DNA from: a bacterium
GTDB taxonomy: Bacteria > JAMCPX01
Assembly: GCA_021787665.1 (NCBI GenBank)
Contig: JAJYLN010000004.1
Coordinates: 1 to 64,000, forward strand
Direction of reading: 5' to 3'
Length of the DNA stretch: 64,000 nucleotides
Program-made: the position numbers and the translations under genes
Part shown: one piece after another, positions 1 to 7,993 of the stretch
Position numbering within the stretch: the first letter of the stretch is position 1
How the letters are laid out: each line of letters opens with the position of its first letter
Notes under the pieces: model-generated
Seen by the model: only the letters and a program-made list of their open reading frames with translations
What the model was told of the DNA's origin: nothing
Databases searched by the model: none

Positions 1-289
1 CGCCGCACATCGTCCCGCTCCCCTTGACCGCCACGGACTCCGCCGTGTCCATCACATACCCGTGCATCTTGAATTCCCTGCCGAACGGCGTCAGGTGCGG
101 ATACACCGTATGGCATACATCGCACGCAAGGCCTGTTTGTCTTGAAAAACTTGGTATAGCCTGTGCATCCTTTGGTAACATCATGGCAATGATCCACACG
201 ATACTTAACAAAGACATTAATCCTGCATGTCTCCTTGCCCGCTTGAACATATTCCCGACTATTTTTTGGACGAAACCTTTTTCTCTCAT
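1..289 (-). CDS. Secreted/membrane c-type cytochrome, N-terminal part (3' end outside window)
   Basis: Not in the ORF track because it runs off the left edge. Reading the minus strand from ATG at 289 gives about 96 residues with no stop. A basic N-terminus is followed by a hydrophobic segment (around residues 24-38, with MSLLSIVWIIAMML) and a likely signal-peptidase site near AQA-IPSF. Right after it comes a CDVCH heme-binding motif and the pattern HLTPFGREFKMHGY. A CxxCH followed by TPFGR.FK..GY is typical of a family of periplasmic or outer-membrane cytochromes in metal-reducing and respiring bacteria (family knowledge). The start is supported by AAGGGGGG seven bases upstream of ATG. A sigma-54 element and a dyad lie 140-240 bases upstream, so the gene is probably an activator-controlled cytochrome. 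The number of hemes in the whole protein cannot be seen. Confidence 0.8.
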   Translation of the reverse strand, partial: MREKGFVQKIVGNMFKRARRHAGLMSLLSIVWIIAMMLPKDAQAIPSFSRQTGLACDVCHTVYPHLTPFGREFKMHGYVMDTAESVAVKGSGTMCG

Positions 290-432
290 AGCGTTGCCCC
301 CCTTTATTAGGACTAAGAAGCCTTAACGCAATCCGCATGCCAGGCTCTTCATCTGCACATGGTAGCTAACCTGTTGAAAGATATGACTATATCCATTGCC
401 TGTGAGCTATACATAAAAGCGGGGCGCAATAT

Positions 433-448
433 AGCAATACGGGCACCT
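433..448 (-). promoter_or_regulatory. Candidate sigma-54 (-24/-12) promoter of the first cytochrome gene
   Basis: On the minus strand the sequence is AGGTGCCCGTATTGCT, which has GG and GC separated by exactly 10 bases and TTGCT at -12. Eight of the twelve consensus positions of TGGCACG-N4-TTGCW match. The transcript would start near 422, leaving about 130 bases of leader before the ATG at 289. It lies between an NtrC-type regulator gene and the cytochrome gene. Confidence 0.5.
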
Positions 449-493
449 TCACATAAAGACAGGTATGTGTATAAAATACAGAGGCTTTTTATG

Positions 494-533
494 GTGCAAG
501 ATTTTATTGCACTGTGCAACGGGATTCTTGCAC
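494..533. promoter_or_regulatory. Nested GTGCAA/TTGCAC dyad, candidate enhancer site for a sigma-54 activator
   Basis: Four half-sites are visible on the plus strand: GTGCAA (494-499), TTGCAC (507-512), GTGCAA (514-519) and TTGCAC (528-533). The inner pair forms a perfect dyad TTGCAC-T-GTGCAA and the outer pair, extended to GTGCAAGA/TCTTGCAC, is almost co-centred with it. Like half-sites are 20-21 bases apart, two helical turns. The block lies 46-85 bases upstream of the -24 element and directly behind the stop codon of the response regulator gene. An alternative role as a weak terminator of that gene is less likely because the loop is large and no T tract follows. Confidence 0.5.
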
Positions 534-545
534 GACGTCGTTGAC

Positions 546-1895
546 TCAGTTTTGATCGATATGACAGCGTTTCATCAACTGCTGGAAGGATTGCCGAAGC
601 ATTCCACATTCCTCAGCCGCTTTCGATATATTTCCTTTGTTGCGTATAAGCGCAGACGTCAGATATGTTTTGTAAAAATCGATTAAGACCCTTTTTCTTG
701 CTGTCTTGAAGTCTTCGTTTGTCGTTACTGCCTCATTGGGCAGCAGGTCCCTCTCGCGAATAGTCGAGTCCGTAGATACGGCAACAGCCTTTGCTATGGC
801 ATTCTCGAGCTCACGTACATTGCCCTTCCATTGCCTGTTCATCAGGAGCTGCATTGCCGGGTCAGTCATCGCTTGAATGTCTTTTTCATACTTGGTGGCG
901 TATTTCTTCAGGAAATAGCTCGCCAGAAGCGGTATATCTTCCTTTCTCTCCCGTAACGGCGGCATGTTGATAGTCACGACTTTCAACCGGTAATACAGAT
1001 CCTCTCTGAAGGTACCGTTTAACACTGCATTCTCCAGATTCCTGTTGGTCGCGCTTATCACCCTCAAGTCCACCCGTTTGACCTTCAGCGCACCGAGAGA
1101 CCTGAACTCCCCATCTTGCAGTACACGCAGAAGTTTCACCTGTATCTGCGGGCTCAGGTCTCCGACCTCGTCGAGGAACAGCGTTCCCCCGTCGGATTCT
1201 TCGATCAGCCCCTTCTTGTCCCGAATTGCCCCAGTGAATGTTCCCTTCACATGGCCGAACAGCTCGCTCTCCAGTATCGTTTCAGGGAGAGCAGCACAAT
1301 TGATTGCTACGAAGTGTCTTTCCTTCCTCTTGCTCTGGAAGTGGATCGCCCTTGCTGCGACCTCTTTCCCTGTCCCGCTTTCCCCGGTCAGCAGTACAGG
1401 CACGGATGTTGAAGCGATATTTTTTATGGTGTTGTAGATCCCGATCATCTCCCTGCCATTTCCTATCAGCCCCATGACGCCGAAGTATTTATGGAGCTCC
1501 GATTGGAGGTATTGTTTCTCATCCAGCAGCAGGGCCCTCTCGGACGCCTTATCCACGGCCAGCAGGAGATCGTCGTATTGAAAAGGCTTTGTTATATAAT
1601 CGTACGCGCCCCGTTTCATCGCCTCGACGGCATTTTCTATCGAAGCAAAACCGGTCATAATTATGATCGTCTTATCGGGCCATCGTTCTTTGATCCTGTC
1701 CAAAAATTCGAGGCCGGTCATATCGGGCATCTTCATATCGGTAAGGATGACGTTCACATTATGTACATCAATGAGGACCATTGCTTCCAGGCAGGTCGAT
1801 GCTTTTAAGACCTCATAGTCTCTCTGTGTGGTCAGGATTTTTTCCACCATGGAGAGCATATCTTTTTCATCATCAACGACAACAATCTTGCTCAT
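546..1895 (-). CDS. NtrC-family sigma-54-dependent response regulator
   Basis: A 449-residue activator with three domains. The receiver domain (1-120) carries the acidic pair DD at 8-9, phospho-acceptor D53 in LTDMKMPD and conserved lysine K103 in TKPF. The AAA+ domain (about 140-370) has Walker A GESGTGKE (171-178), Walker B GGTLFLDEV and the sigma-54 contact loop as GTFTGA (218-223) instead of the usual GAFTGA. A Fis-type helix-turn-helix (NISKAAEECGM) closes the protein. The ORF track starts 23 codons too early: the ATG at 1895 overlaps the kinase stop in ATGA and begins the canonical MSKIVVVDDE. The protein activates transcription with sigma-54 after phosphorylation, presumably by the kinase encoded just upstream. 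Its closest visible target is the cytochrome gene that follows. Confidence 0.95.
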   Translation of the reverse strand: MSKIVVVDDEKDMLSMVEKILTTQRDYEVLKASTCLEAMVLIDVHNVNVILTDMKMPDMTGLEFLDRIKERWPDKTIIIMTGFASIENAVEAMKRGAYDYITKPFQYDDLLLAVDKASERALLLDEKQYLQSELHKYFGVMGLIGNGREMIGIYNTIKNIASTSVPVLLTGESGTGKEVAARAIHFQSKRKERHFVAINCAALPETILESELFGHVKGTFTGAIRDKKGLIEESDGGTLFLDEVGDLSPQIQVKLLRVLQDGEFRSLGALKVKRVDLRVISATNRNLENAVLNGTFREDLYYRLKVVTINMPPLRERKEDIPLLASYFLKKYATKYEKDIQAMTDPAMQLLMNRQWKGNVRELENAIAKAVAVSTDSTIRERDLLPNEAVTTNEDFKTARKRVLIDFYKTYLTSALIRNKGNISKAAEECGMLRQSFQQLMKRCHIDQN

Positions 1896-4429
1896 GACGA
1901 TCCTTCCCTGCTGGGGAATGTTATATGAAATGTGGACCCTTTCCCCCATGCGCTTTCTGCCCATATCTCTCCGCTGTGTTCCTTGACTATTCCGTACGAT
2001 ACAGACAGACCAAGCCCCGTGCCCTTTCCGACTTCCTTCGTGGTAAAAAACGGGTCGAAGATCTTTCCCTTATCTTCCTCTTTTATCCCACATCCCGTAT
2101 CACTGAATATGATTTCGACCGTCTGCTTCCCGTTTGAGTCACGCGTTGTTGTGCTTATCACGAGATTGCCTCCTGTCTCCTTCATTGCATCAATAGCATT
2201 TATGGTCAGGTTCAGAAATACCTGGTGTAGCCTGTCCGGGTTACCGACGATCTCGGGCAGGGCAGGGCTGAGATCGAGCTGGACGTTGACCTTCTCCTGC
2301 AAAAAATAATCGGGTATCAGGAGAAGGGCTTCTTTGATGTTGACATTTATATTTACCGGTATCTTCACTTCGCTTTCTGCTTTCCTATAGGGTCTCGAGA
2401 AATTCAGGAGGTCCTGTAAGATCTTCTTACAGGTGAGTACATGCTTCTCTATTACCTTAAGGTCTTCGTACGAGCCGCTGTCCGGGCCAATTCTCCGCAG
2501 CATCATCTGGCAGTATCCGAGGATTATACCCAGCGGATTGTTTATCTCATGTGCAATGCCCGCCGTGAGATGGCCCAGGGATGCTATCTTCTCCGTGTGG
2601 ACCATTTTGTCCTCCATCTTTTTCTTTTCCAGGAGCGACTGTTCCATCTTCTCTATCTCCTCGGAGAGGTCCTGAAGCTCATCGTCGGTTTCCAGACCGA
2701 ACCTTTGATTAAAATCTCCATGAGCTATCAGCCTGACCTTCTGCGCTATGAGACTTATTCCTCCGGTGACCTTGTTGACAAATATGATAGCGACCCCTAC
2801 GGTGGTCAGGCAGATTACCACGATCCACAGCAGGATACTTTTGAATATCCCGAATATTGGCGCCACAATCTCGTTGCGCGGGATCCCAAGAATGATTTTC
2901 CACCCTATCGGTTCTATATCTTCGCTTATGGGGAGGTAGTATACACCGTTGTCCTCATGAAGTTCTTTATAGTACCTGCCTGGATACAGGGTCGTACTTG
3001 TCGGGGCTGTAGCTTCACCATTGTCGTTATTGCCCACGGGTCTAACGGTGCTGCCTTTGTCATCCTGAAAGCGGATATACTGTCCCCTTTTTATGGGCAG
3101 ATCAGAGACTGTATCGTACAGCTTGCTCACCGGTATAAGGATATCGATCTTCCTTTTGTTAAACAGGATCTTCATGGAGACCTGTGTATCCGTATCTCTT
3201 TCGATCGAAAATCCTGTAAAGAGCATGTCACTCACCGGAGGGCTCAGAAACTTCCGGATATGGGCGTCGTCTGCATCTTTAATATAGTTAACAGCACCCG
3301 AGTGTGCGTCCTTCGCGACATGCAGAAGCTCATCGCCTCCGGTAAAAAGGATCAAACCGCTAATATCGTCATTGTCCCTTACCAGCGATACCAATAGTTT
3401 TTTTTCTATATCTGGTGAGGTGGTCCTCGAGAACAGGACATAATATTTGACGTTTGCCTCGATATTGTCAAAGAACAGATATACCTTTTCTGCCGCCAGC
3501 AGTGCGAGCTTGTCGTTTTCTTTGTAGGAGAGCTTGATGAGCGAATTCGCTATCATGTAGCTAACGATGATAAGAATGGCGAATGAAGGGACTATGACGG
3601 CAATGAATATGTGCAGGATCGCCTTGAGCCGGATGGGGAGGAACCCCTTATACTGCCTGTAGAATTTCAGCAACGTTATAGTAATGGCGATGGCGCACAG
3701 GGTCCTGAAGATTTGCACGGGGACATGCGTGAACGAATAAAAGCTTATATAGTTCAGTACCGATGCCGGATAAAAGCCTGCTTTCGGCCCGATTACCCCG
3801 GCAAAAATGCCATACAACAGGAAAGCTACCGCTGCAAGTATCCTATAGACATCCTCACTCAGTGAAATTCTCCCTTTGTAGGCTTTAAAGAATTTTACTG
3901 ATGCGACAACTGTGGCGGGGAGGCCTACAAGGTATCTCGCGAGCGCATCTCCATTCATGAAGTATTTGTCGCTCAGGCCAGTACGAACGTATAAAAGCAA
4001 AATAAGTATGAACCATGAGCCCAGCGAAACCCACGGGAGGTTGAGCAAATAGGAGACTTTCTTGTCACCCGGGGGAGCGGCATCGGCCCTGTTCATAACC
4101 TCGCTATCGTAAGATACACCGAACCTGCTGAGCCAGTAAAAAGATATAGCCAGCAAGACCATTTTTATTATCCTGAAAGGTATCGACGGCTTACCGGCGG
4201 AAAGGATTGAGAACATGCCCATAAACTCCACCAGCCCGTGTATCAATCCAAAAATGGCCAGAAAGGCTATCGGTGTAAATACAAAATAGCTGGTTTTGTC
4301 TTTCTGGTGAGTGTGAAAGAGCTGGAGGTATTCAACAGCAGCAGCAATACCGAGTATCAGGAATGACATGCCATAAGCAAAAAAGATTATCGGCATGTAT
4401 ACATAGACGTATACGTTTGCGACTTGCAT
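1892..4429 (-). CDS. Membrane sensor histidine kinase with N-terminal multi-TM region and dCache-like domain
   Basis: An 845-residue kinase that should phosphorylate the regulator encoded downstream in the same operon. The first 300 residues contain about eight hydrophobic segments. They are followed by an extracytoplasmic stretch of roughly 230 residues that looks like a double Cache sensor, then another membrane segment (LLWIVVICLTTVGVAIIFV) and a HAMP region. The catalytic part has the H-box AGIAHEINNP with H627, N-box NAIDAM, G1 SDTGCGI and G2 GTGLGLS. A polytopic N-terminus in front of a Cache domain is unusual. No good Shine-Dalgarno is seen at 4429 or at the alternative ATG at 4396, so the exact start is uncertain. 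A 7-bp inverted repeat sits immediately upstream of the ATG. Confidence 0.92.
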   Translation of the reverse strand: MQVANVYVYVYMPIIFFAYGMSFLILGIAAAVEYLQLFHTHQKDKTSYFVFTPIAFLAIFGLIHGLVEFMGMFSILSAGKPSIPFRIIKMVLLAISFYWLSRFGVSYDSEVMNRADAAPPGDKKVSYLLNLPWVSLGSWFILILLLYVRTGLSDKYFMNGDALARYLVGLPATVVASVKFFKAYKGRISLSEDVYRILAAVAFLLYGIFAGVIGPKAGFYPASVLNYISFYSFTHVPVQIFRTLCAIAITITLLKFYRQYKGFLPIRLKAILHIFIAVIVPSFAILIIVSYMIANSLIKLSYKENDKLALLAAEKVYLFFDNIEANVKYYVLFSRTTSPDIEKKLLVSLVRDNDDISGLILFTGGDELLHVAKDAHSGAVNYIKDADDAHIRKFLSPPVSDMLFTGFSIERDTDTQVSMKILFNKRKIDILIPVSKLYDTVSDLPIKRGQYIRFQDDKGSTVRPVGNNDNGEATAPTSTTLYPGRYYKELHEDNGVYYLPISEDIEPIGWKIILGIPRNEIVAPIFGIFKSILLWIVVICLTTVGVAIIFVNKVTGGISLIAQKVRLIAHGDFNQRFGLETDDELQDLSEEIEKMEQSLLEKKKMEDKMVHTEKIASLGHLTAGIAHEINNPLGIILGYCQMMLRRIGPDSGSYEDLKVIEKHVLTCKKILQDLLNFSRPYRKAESEVKIPVNINVNIKEALLLIPDYFLQEKVNVQLDLSPALPEIVGNPDRLHQVFLNLTINAIDAMKETGGNLVISTTTRDSNGKQTVEIIFSDTGCGIKEEDKGKIFDPFFTTKEVGKGTGLGLSVSYGIVKEHSGEIWAESAWGKGSTFHITFPSREGSS

Positions 4430-4435
4430 AGTTAT

Positions 4436-4456
4436 ACTGTTGAATAGACCAACAGT
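4436..4456. promoter_or_regulatory. Inverted repeat just upstream of the histidine kinase start
   Basis: ACTGTTG and CAACAGT form a perfect 7-bp dyad with a 7-base centre, ending seven bases before the kinase ATG at 4429. It could be an operator or an mRNA hairpin that limits translation. The sequence alone does not decide. Confidence 0.3.
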
Positions 4457-4531
4457 TTCCCCTTCCCCCTCTTCTTTTTATAAGGTACACGCACTGCATG
4501 AACAGGTGGACGAACATCCCTCCGTTCACAA

Positions 4532-4605
<74 letters not shown>

Positions 4606-4616
4606 AACTCCACGAA

Positions 4617-4645
4617 TTCTTAGCTCCCCGAGCATCGATTGTCAA
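4617..4645 (-). promoter_or_regulatory. Probable sigma-70 promoter of tRNA-Gln
   Basis: The minus strand shows a perfect -35 TTGACA, a 17-base spacer and TAAGAA as a poor -10. The predicted start lies about five bases before the tRNA 5' end at 4605. The -35 and position are good; the -10 is weak. Confidence 0.45.
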
Positions 4646-4694
4646 CAACAGACAACCCGAAGAATCTATGGCAAGGCTGGGTGCAGGTGCCGGG

Positions 4695-4735
4695 GACAGG
4701 GGCTACCGTCGTGAAAAGCGGCGGTAGTCCCTGTC
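4695..4735. repeat. Long imperfect hairpin, REP-like, possibly the terminator of the cytochrome gene
   Basis: GACAGGGGCTACCGTCG pairs with CGGCGGTAGTCCCTGTC, 15 of 17 positions, around a 7-base loop. It starts five bases after the stop codon of the nonaheme lipoprotein A gene. There is no T tract, so it is not a canonical terminator. The sequence style, including the adjacent GGTGCAGGTGCCGGGGAC, resembles REP palindromes that are mobilised by RAYT transposases (recalled, not compared). Only one copy is visible in this window. Confidence 0.5.
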
Positions 4736-4739
4736 TATC

Positions 4740-7319
4740 TCAGTACAGCGTTGCTCCCGGTATGTCAGCGCCGGCGAGATCGTTGAATGCCCGCTGGAGC
4801 AGTTCCACGTCGAACCTCGTGTCGTGGATGCCCATGCTGCCCTCATGCGCAACGAGGTTGTAGTTGTACACCGCATCGAGCTCCGACTCCGTAAACGCGC
4901 CGGTAAAGGCGAACCCCGCCGTGCCGTTCGACGGCGAGACGATGTCGGCCGTGAACCGTGTCGCCGGCATCGTTATCGTCCACGCGACCGACGCACCGCT
5001 GATGTCGGCCGTTCTCGCGACACACGACTGGCCTGCGCTCGTGGTAATGGCGCACGCAAGCACGCTCAGGAGCCCCTGCACGCGGTCCTGTATGCCCTCG
5101 GTGCCGGACGTGCACACCTGGCCCTGCGGGCACGGCTGGACGGGCGAGCCGTCCCAGTCAGGGACGGGCTCCGAGAGGTACGGGTCGACCCACGTATCGA
5201 ACCCGGTGACGATATTGTTGTACGCGCTGGTAGGCGCCCCCACGATATGGCACTGGCCGCACGCCTCGGTGTCGTCCGAGAACCCGTCGGACATAGCGAA
5301 GCTGTGGTTACCGGTGGTGAGCGTAATGTACGACGGATTATACATGTGGCAGGTCACACAGAGGTTAGTTCCTCCGGCCAAGAAGAACTGGTCCGTCGCA
5401 TGGGGAGAGCTCAATACTGTGGGCGCGTACGGGCCCGCGCCGGTCAGGGTGAAGCCCCGTCCGGAAGCGAAAAGTTCCGCGGTCGACTGATAGATGGTGG
5501 TCGCATCAGTGGGGGTTGTACCACCAGTCAATGCGAGAGCAATCAAGGCATTCGGGTCCGGATTCTGGTCTGTGTGGCACTGCGTACATATGGCGCCTGC
5601 CCCTGCATTGGTCAGGGTAAAGGTGCCGCCGGCAACTGCATTGGAGCCGTATATCCTGAGCTGGTCGGGGTTTGCGGCACTGTGCGGATCATGGCAGGCG
5701 GCACAGTTAACCGGGAACGGGTCTGCCACGGTTGTCGGCGTTATCTGTCCCTTAAAGTTCACGGCAACGAATTCCTGGGACACGTGGCATTTGACGCAGA
5801 AAGCACTTTCTGTAACGAACATGCCCGCCGCCTGTGCTGTCAGACTCTGGGCATGGACCGATGTCCTCCATTCATTCGCCACGTCCTCGTCGTCCGTATT
5901 GTCGTGACACTGGAAGCACACGGCCTGATCATAGCTCAGGGTACCGGTATGAACATTGCCCGGGCCGTGACAGTTCTCGCACTGGATATTGCTCATGTTC
6001 TTCAATGACTGGGGCATGGTGAACCAGTTGTCCTTGTTTATCGCAAAGCTGTAGTCGTTCGCCACGAACGGGAACACCCATCCGGTGCTCACCTGCGCGT
6101 CCCACCAACCATTGCTCGGCTCCGTCTCTTCGGGCGTATTGCCGAGCGTGTGGCATACCGAGCACCGCTCACGGTAGGCGTTGTCGTCCTGATAATCGCC
6201 GTTAATCATCTTCGTGAACATGGTCGCGTGCTTCGTCCCGAGCCACGGTCCCACGGTCAAGGGCGCGTTGGCGATGTTGCCGTCATGACACTGGGCGCAC
6301 TGGCTCCAGCCTACATACGTTCCTGCATTGATCGTGATCTCCTGTCCGGAGACCGCTTCGAGGAATACATACTGGCCTGCTATATCGGGCGTAACGTGAG
6401 GTGTCTCCGACGTGGGATCCACCAGTGCCGTGACCCCGGATCCGCCCGGTGCCGACACGACCTGCCAGTTCCATGTATGCTGTGCCCCTCCCCTGGTCCC
6501 GCCGTCGAGATACTGGGTAATGCCTATCGGGACATTGGTCAGACCGCTCGTCGTGGAAGCCGGGGAGACATACACGGTCGTTGTGGAGGTGTCTGTCCCG
6601 TCCGTAACGGTAAGCTGGAAGCCGTAGAGGTTGATCTCGTTGCCCGTGCCTCCCCCCATCCACGGAGATATCCCAAGTACGCCGAACCTGTCCGGCACCT
6701 GTACGGGCACATCGAGGGACGCCAGGAACTGTTGGAGCGTCGGGAGCTGGATCTGCAGCATCGAGCTACTCGTCCCGTTGAGGATCGTTACCGGCGGGAG
6801 CGCCATCTGTGCGGATGCAGAGTTCGGTACCTGCGTCCACGTATACGTCAAAGGCTTCCCCGATGCACTCGTGCTGGCACTGCCGTTCATGGTAACGGAT
6901 GCGCCGTACCCCACGCTCCACTGGTCCGGTCCAGCGTTGGCAACGGTATTCGTCGCCGGCGATGGTACGGTCGAGAGCTTAAACGGTATGGTCACGGACT
7001 GGCCTGCGACTATCGATAGAAAGCCGGTCGTCTGGGAGATATAGCCATCGAACGATGCCGTCACCTGATAGATGCCAACCGGAACATTTTGTATGACAAA
7101 ATTGCCGTTGGTGTCGGTGGTTGTGGAAAACAAGGATGGCGTACCGGTTATCAGAGCGCCTGCAAGGGCTTTGCCCGTGGCCGTATCGACGGCGCTGCCT
7201 CTTAGGGTACCGGTACTTAGCCCGGCCGATCCGGTGGGGCCTTTGCAACCGGCAAGGGCAAGACCCACTACCATGCCTGCGATGATAAGATGGCTATATT
7301 TCATGAACGTCGTCCTCAT
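4740..7319 (-). CDS. Nonaheme c-type cytochrome lipoprotein A
   Basis: An 859-residue lipoprotein cytochrome. The signal peptide ends in LALAGC, a lipobox, followed by a short Gly-rich linker (GPTGSAG). A carboxypeptidase-regulatory-like beta-sandwich domain comes next (TDTNGNFVIQNVPVGIYQVT), then an Ig/PKD-like region (ANAGPDQWSVGYGASVTMNG). Nine CxxCH motifs fill the C-terminal half: CAQCH, CSVCH, CENCH, CFQCH, CVKCH, CAACH, CTQCH, CVTCH and CGQCH. The domain plan suggests an outer-membrane or surface electron carrier in extracellular or metal respiration. The track start is 46 codons too early: ATG at 7319 has AAGGAGG four bases upstream. A sigma-70-like promoter precedes it. Its closest visible relative is lipoprotein B at 17.4-20.0 kb, with the same plan and the same heme number. 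Confidence 0.93.
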   Translation of the reverse strand: MRTTFMKYSHLIIAGMVVGLALAGCKGPTGSAGLSTGTLRGSAVDTATGKALAGALITGTPSLFSTTTDTNGNFVIQNVPVGIYQVTASFDGYISQTTGFLSIVAGQSVTIPFKLSTVPSPATNTVANAGPDQWSVGYGASVTMNGSASTSASGKPLTYTWTQVPNSASAQMALPPVTILNGTSSSMLQIQLPTLQQFLASLDVPVQVPDRFGVLGISPWMGGGTGNEINLYGFQLTVTDGTDTSTTTVYVSPASTTSGLTNVPIGITQYLDGGTRGGAQHTWNWQVVSAPGGSGVTALVDPTSETPHVTPDIAGQYVFLEAVSGQEITINAGTYVGWSQCAQCHDGNIANAPLTVGPWLGTKHATMFTKMINGDYQDDNAYRERCSVCHTLGNTPEETEPSNGWWDAQVSTGWVFPFVANDYSFAINKDNWFTMPQSLKNMSNIQCENCHGPGNVHTGTLSYDQAVCFQCHDNTDDEDVANEWRTSVHAQSLTAQAAGMFVTESAFCVKCHVSQEFVAVNFKGQITPTTVADPFPVNCAACHDPHSAANPDQLRIYGSNAVAGGTFTLTNAGAGAICTQCHTDQNPDPNALIALALTGGTTPTDATTIYQSTAELFASGRGFTLTGAGPYAPTVLSSPHATDQFFLAGGTNLCVTCHMYNPSYITLTTGNHSFAMSDGFSDDTEACGQCHIVGAPTSAYNNIVTGFDTWVDPYLSEPVPDWDGSPVQPCPQGQVCTSGTEGIQDRVQGLLSVLACAITTSAGQSCVARTADISGASVAWTITMPATRFTADIVSPSNGTAGFAFTGAFTESELDAVYNYNLVAHEGSMGIHDTRFDVELLQRAFNDLAGADIPGATLY

Positions 7320-7343
7320 ACCGCCTCCTTTTATACGGGAAAT

Positions 7344-7373
7344 ATCGTATCTTTCAAAATAGTTCTTTGTCAA
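7344..7373 (-). promoter_or_regulatory. Sigma-70-type promoter of nonaheme lipoprotein A
   Basis: On the minus strand TTGACA and TACGAT are separated by 18 bases in the 56-base gap between the methyltransferase-like gene and the cytochrome gene. Transcription would start near 7337 and give a short leader that carries the AAGGAGG ribosome-binding site. Lipoprotein B, by contrast, has a sigma-54 element. Confidence 0.6.
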
Positions 7374-7375
7374 TT

Positions 7376-7993
7376 TTATTGTTTGATCAGGCCGACCCTT
7401 ACGAAATCTATTCCGACCATCACCGCGAGCATAATAACGATGCCGAGCATGGTCCAAAGCTCACCCTTCAGGGCCCTTGGATCATAGGTCGTTTTCTTTA
7501 TGCTGAGACTCGAGGGAAGGAACCGCGGTACGGTCTCGGTGTATGCACGGTAGCCCGCGCCGAACTTTTCGAGCAGGAAGGCCTCCTCCCTGCGTACGAT
7601 GGGATAGTACTCAACGACAAAGTACAGAACGACGAGCGGTATGACCACCACGGCGTTCGCCATGAGCGAGAATCCCAGAGCAATCAGGAAGTTACCCGCG
7701 TAGAGGGGGTTCCGTATTATCGAATAGGGGCCTTCGGTCACGAGCCTGTCCGCTATGAGGGACCTCGATCGAGTCGTGCCCCCGGAGTATCCGACGGCCC
7801 ATACCCTGACTGCCTCGCCCAGCAGTGTGATGAGGACGCCCCCACCGAACAATGCAAGCCTCGTGCCGGCACCCGTGAACGAGGGCCGTGTGAACACGAG
7901 GACCGCTATGGCCATGACTATGAACGGCACGGGGAGCGTGTCCCTGTGCCTGAACACAAAATCGCCGAAACGAACAATCCAGTCTTTTTTCAT
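7376..7993 (-). CDS. Isoprenylcysteine-carboxyl-methyltransferase-like membrane protein
   Basis: A 205-residue polytopic protein. The C-terminal half carries the family signature VTEGPYSIIRNPLYAGNFL followed by YYPIVRREEAFLLEKFGAGY, as in the ICMT/phospholipid methyltransferase superfamily, which transfers methyl groups from S-adenosylmethionine to membrane substrates. Four to five hydrophobic segments are visible. The start is taken at ATG 7993, which overlaps the stop codon of the polymerase X gene (ATGA) and has GGGAG in front; the track start at 8011 is inside that gene. The real substrate cannot be read from sequence, and bacterial members rarely methylate prenylcysteine. Confidence 0.85.
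   Translation of the reverse strand: MKKDWIVRFGDFVFRHRDTLPVPFIVMAIAVLVFTRPSFTGAGTRLALFGGGVLITLLGEAVRVWAVGYSGGTTRSRSLIADRLVTEGPYSIIRNPLYAGNFLIALGFSLMANAVVVIPLVVLYFVVEYYPIVRREEAFLLEKFGAGYRAYTETVPRFLPSSLSIKKTTYDPRALKGELWTMLGIVIMLAVMVGIDFVRVGLIKQ

Noticed and set aside
24-326. 100-residue plus-strand ORF at the left edge
   Set aside because: It is the shadow of the minus-strand cytochrome, which has a signal peptide, CxxCH motif and ribosome-binding site.
4824-7019. Long plus-strand ORFs opposite the cytochrome genes
   Set aside because: They are antisense shadows of GC-rich, minus-strand genes with strong protein signatures and show no ribosome-binding sites or motifs.
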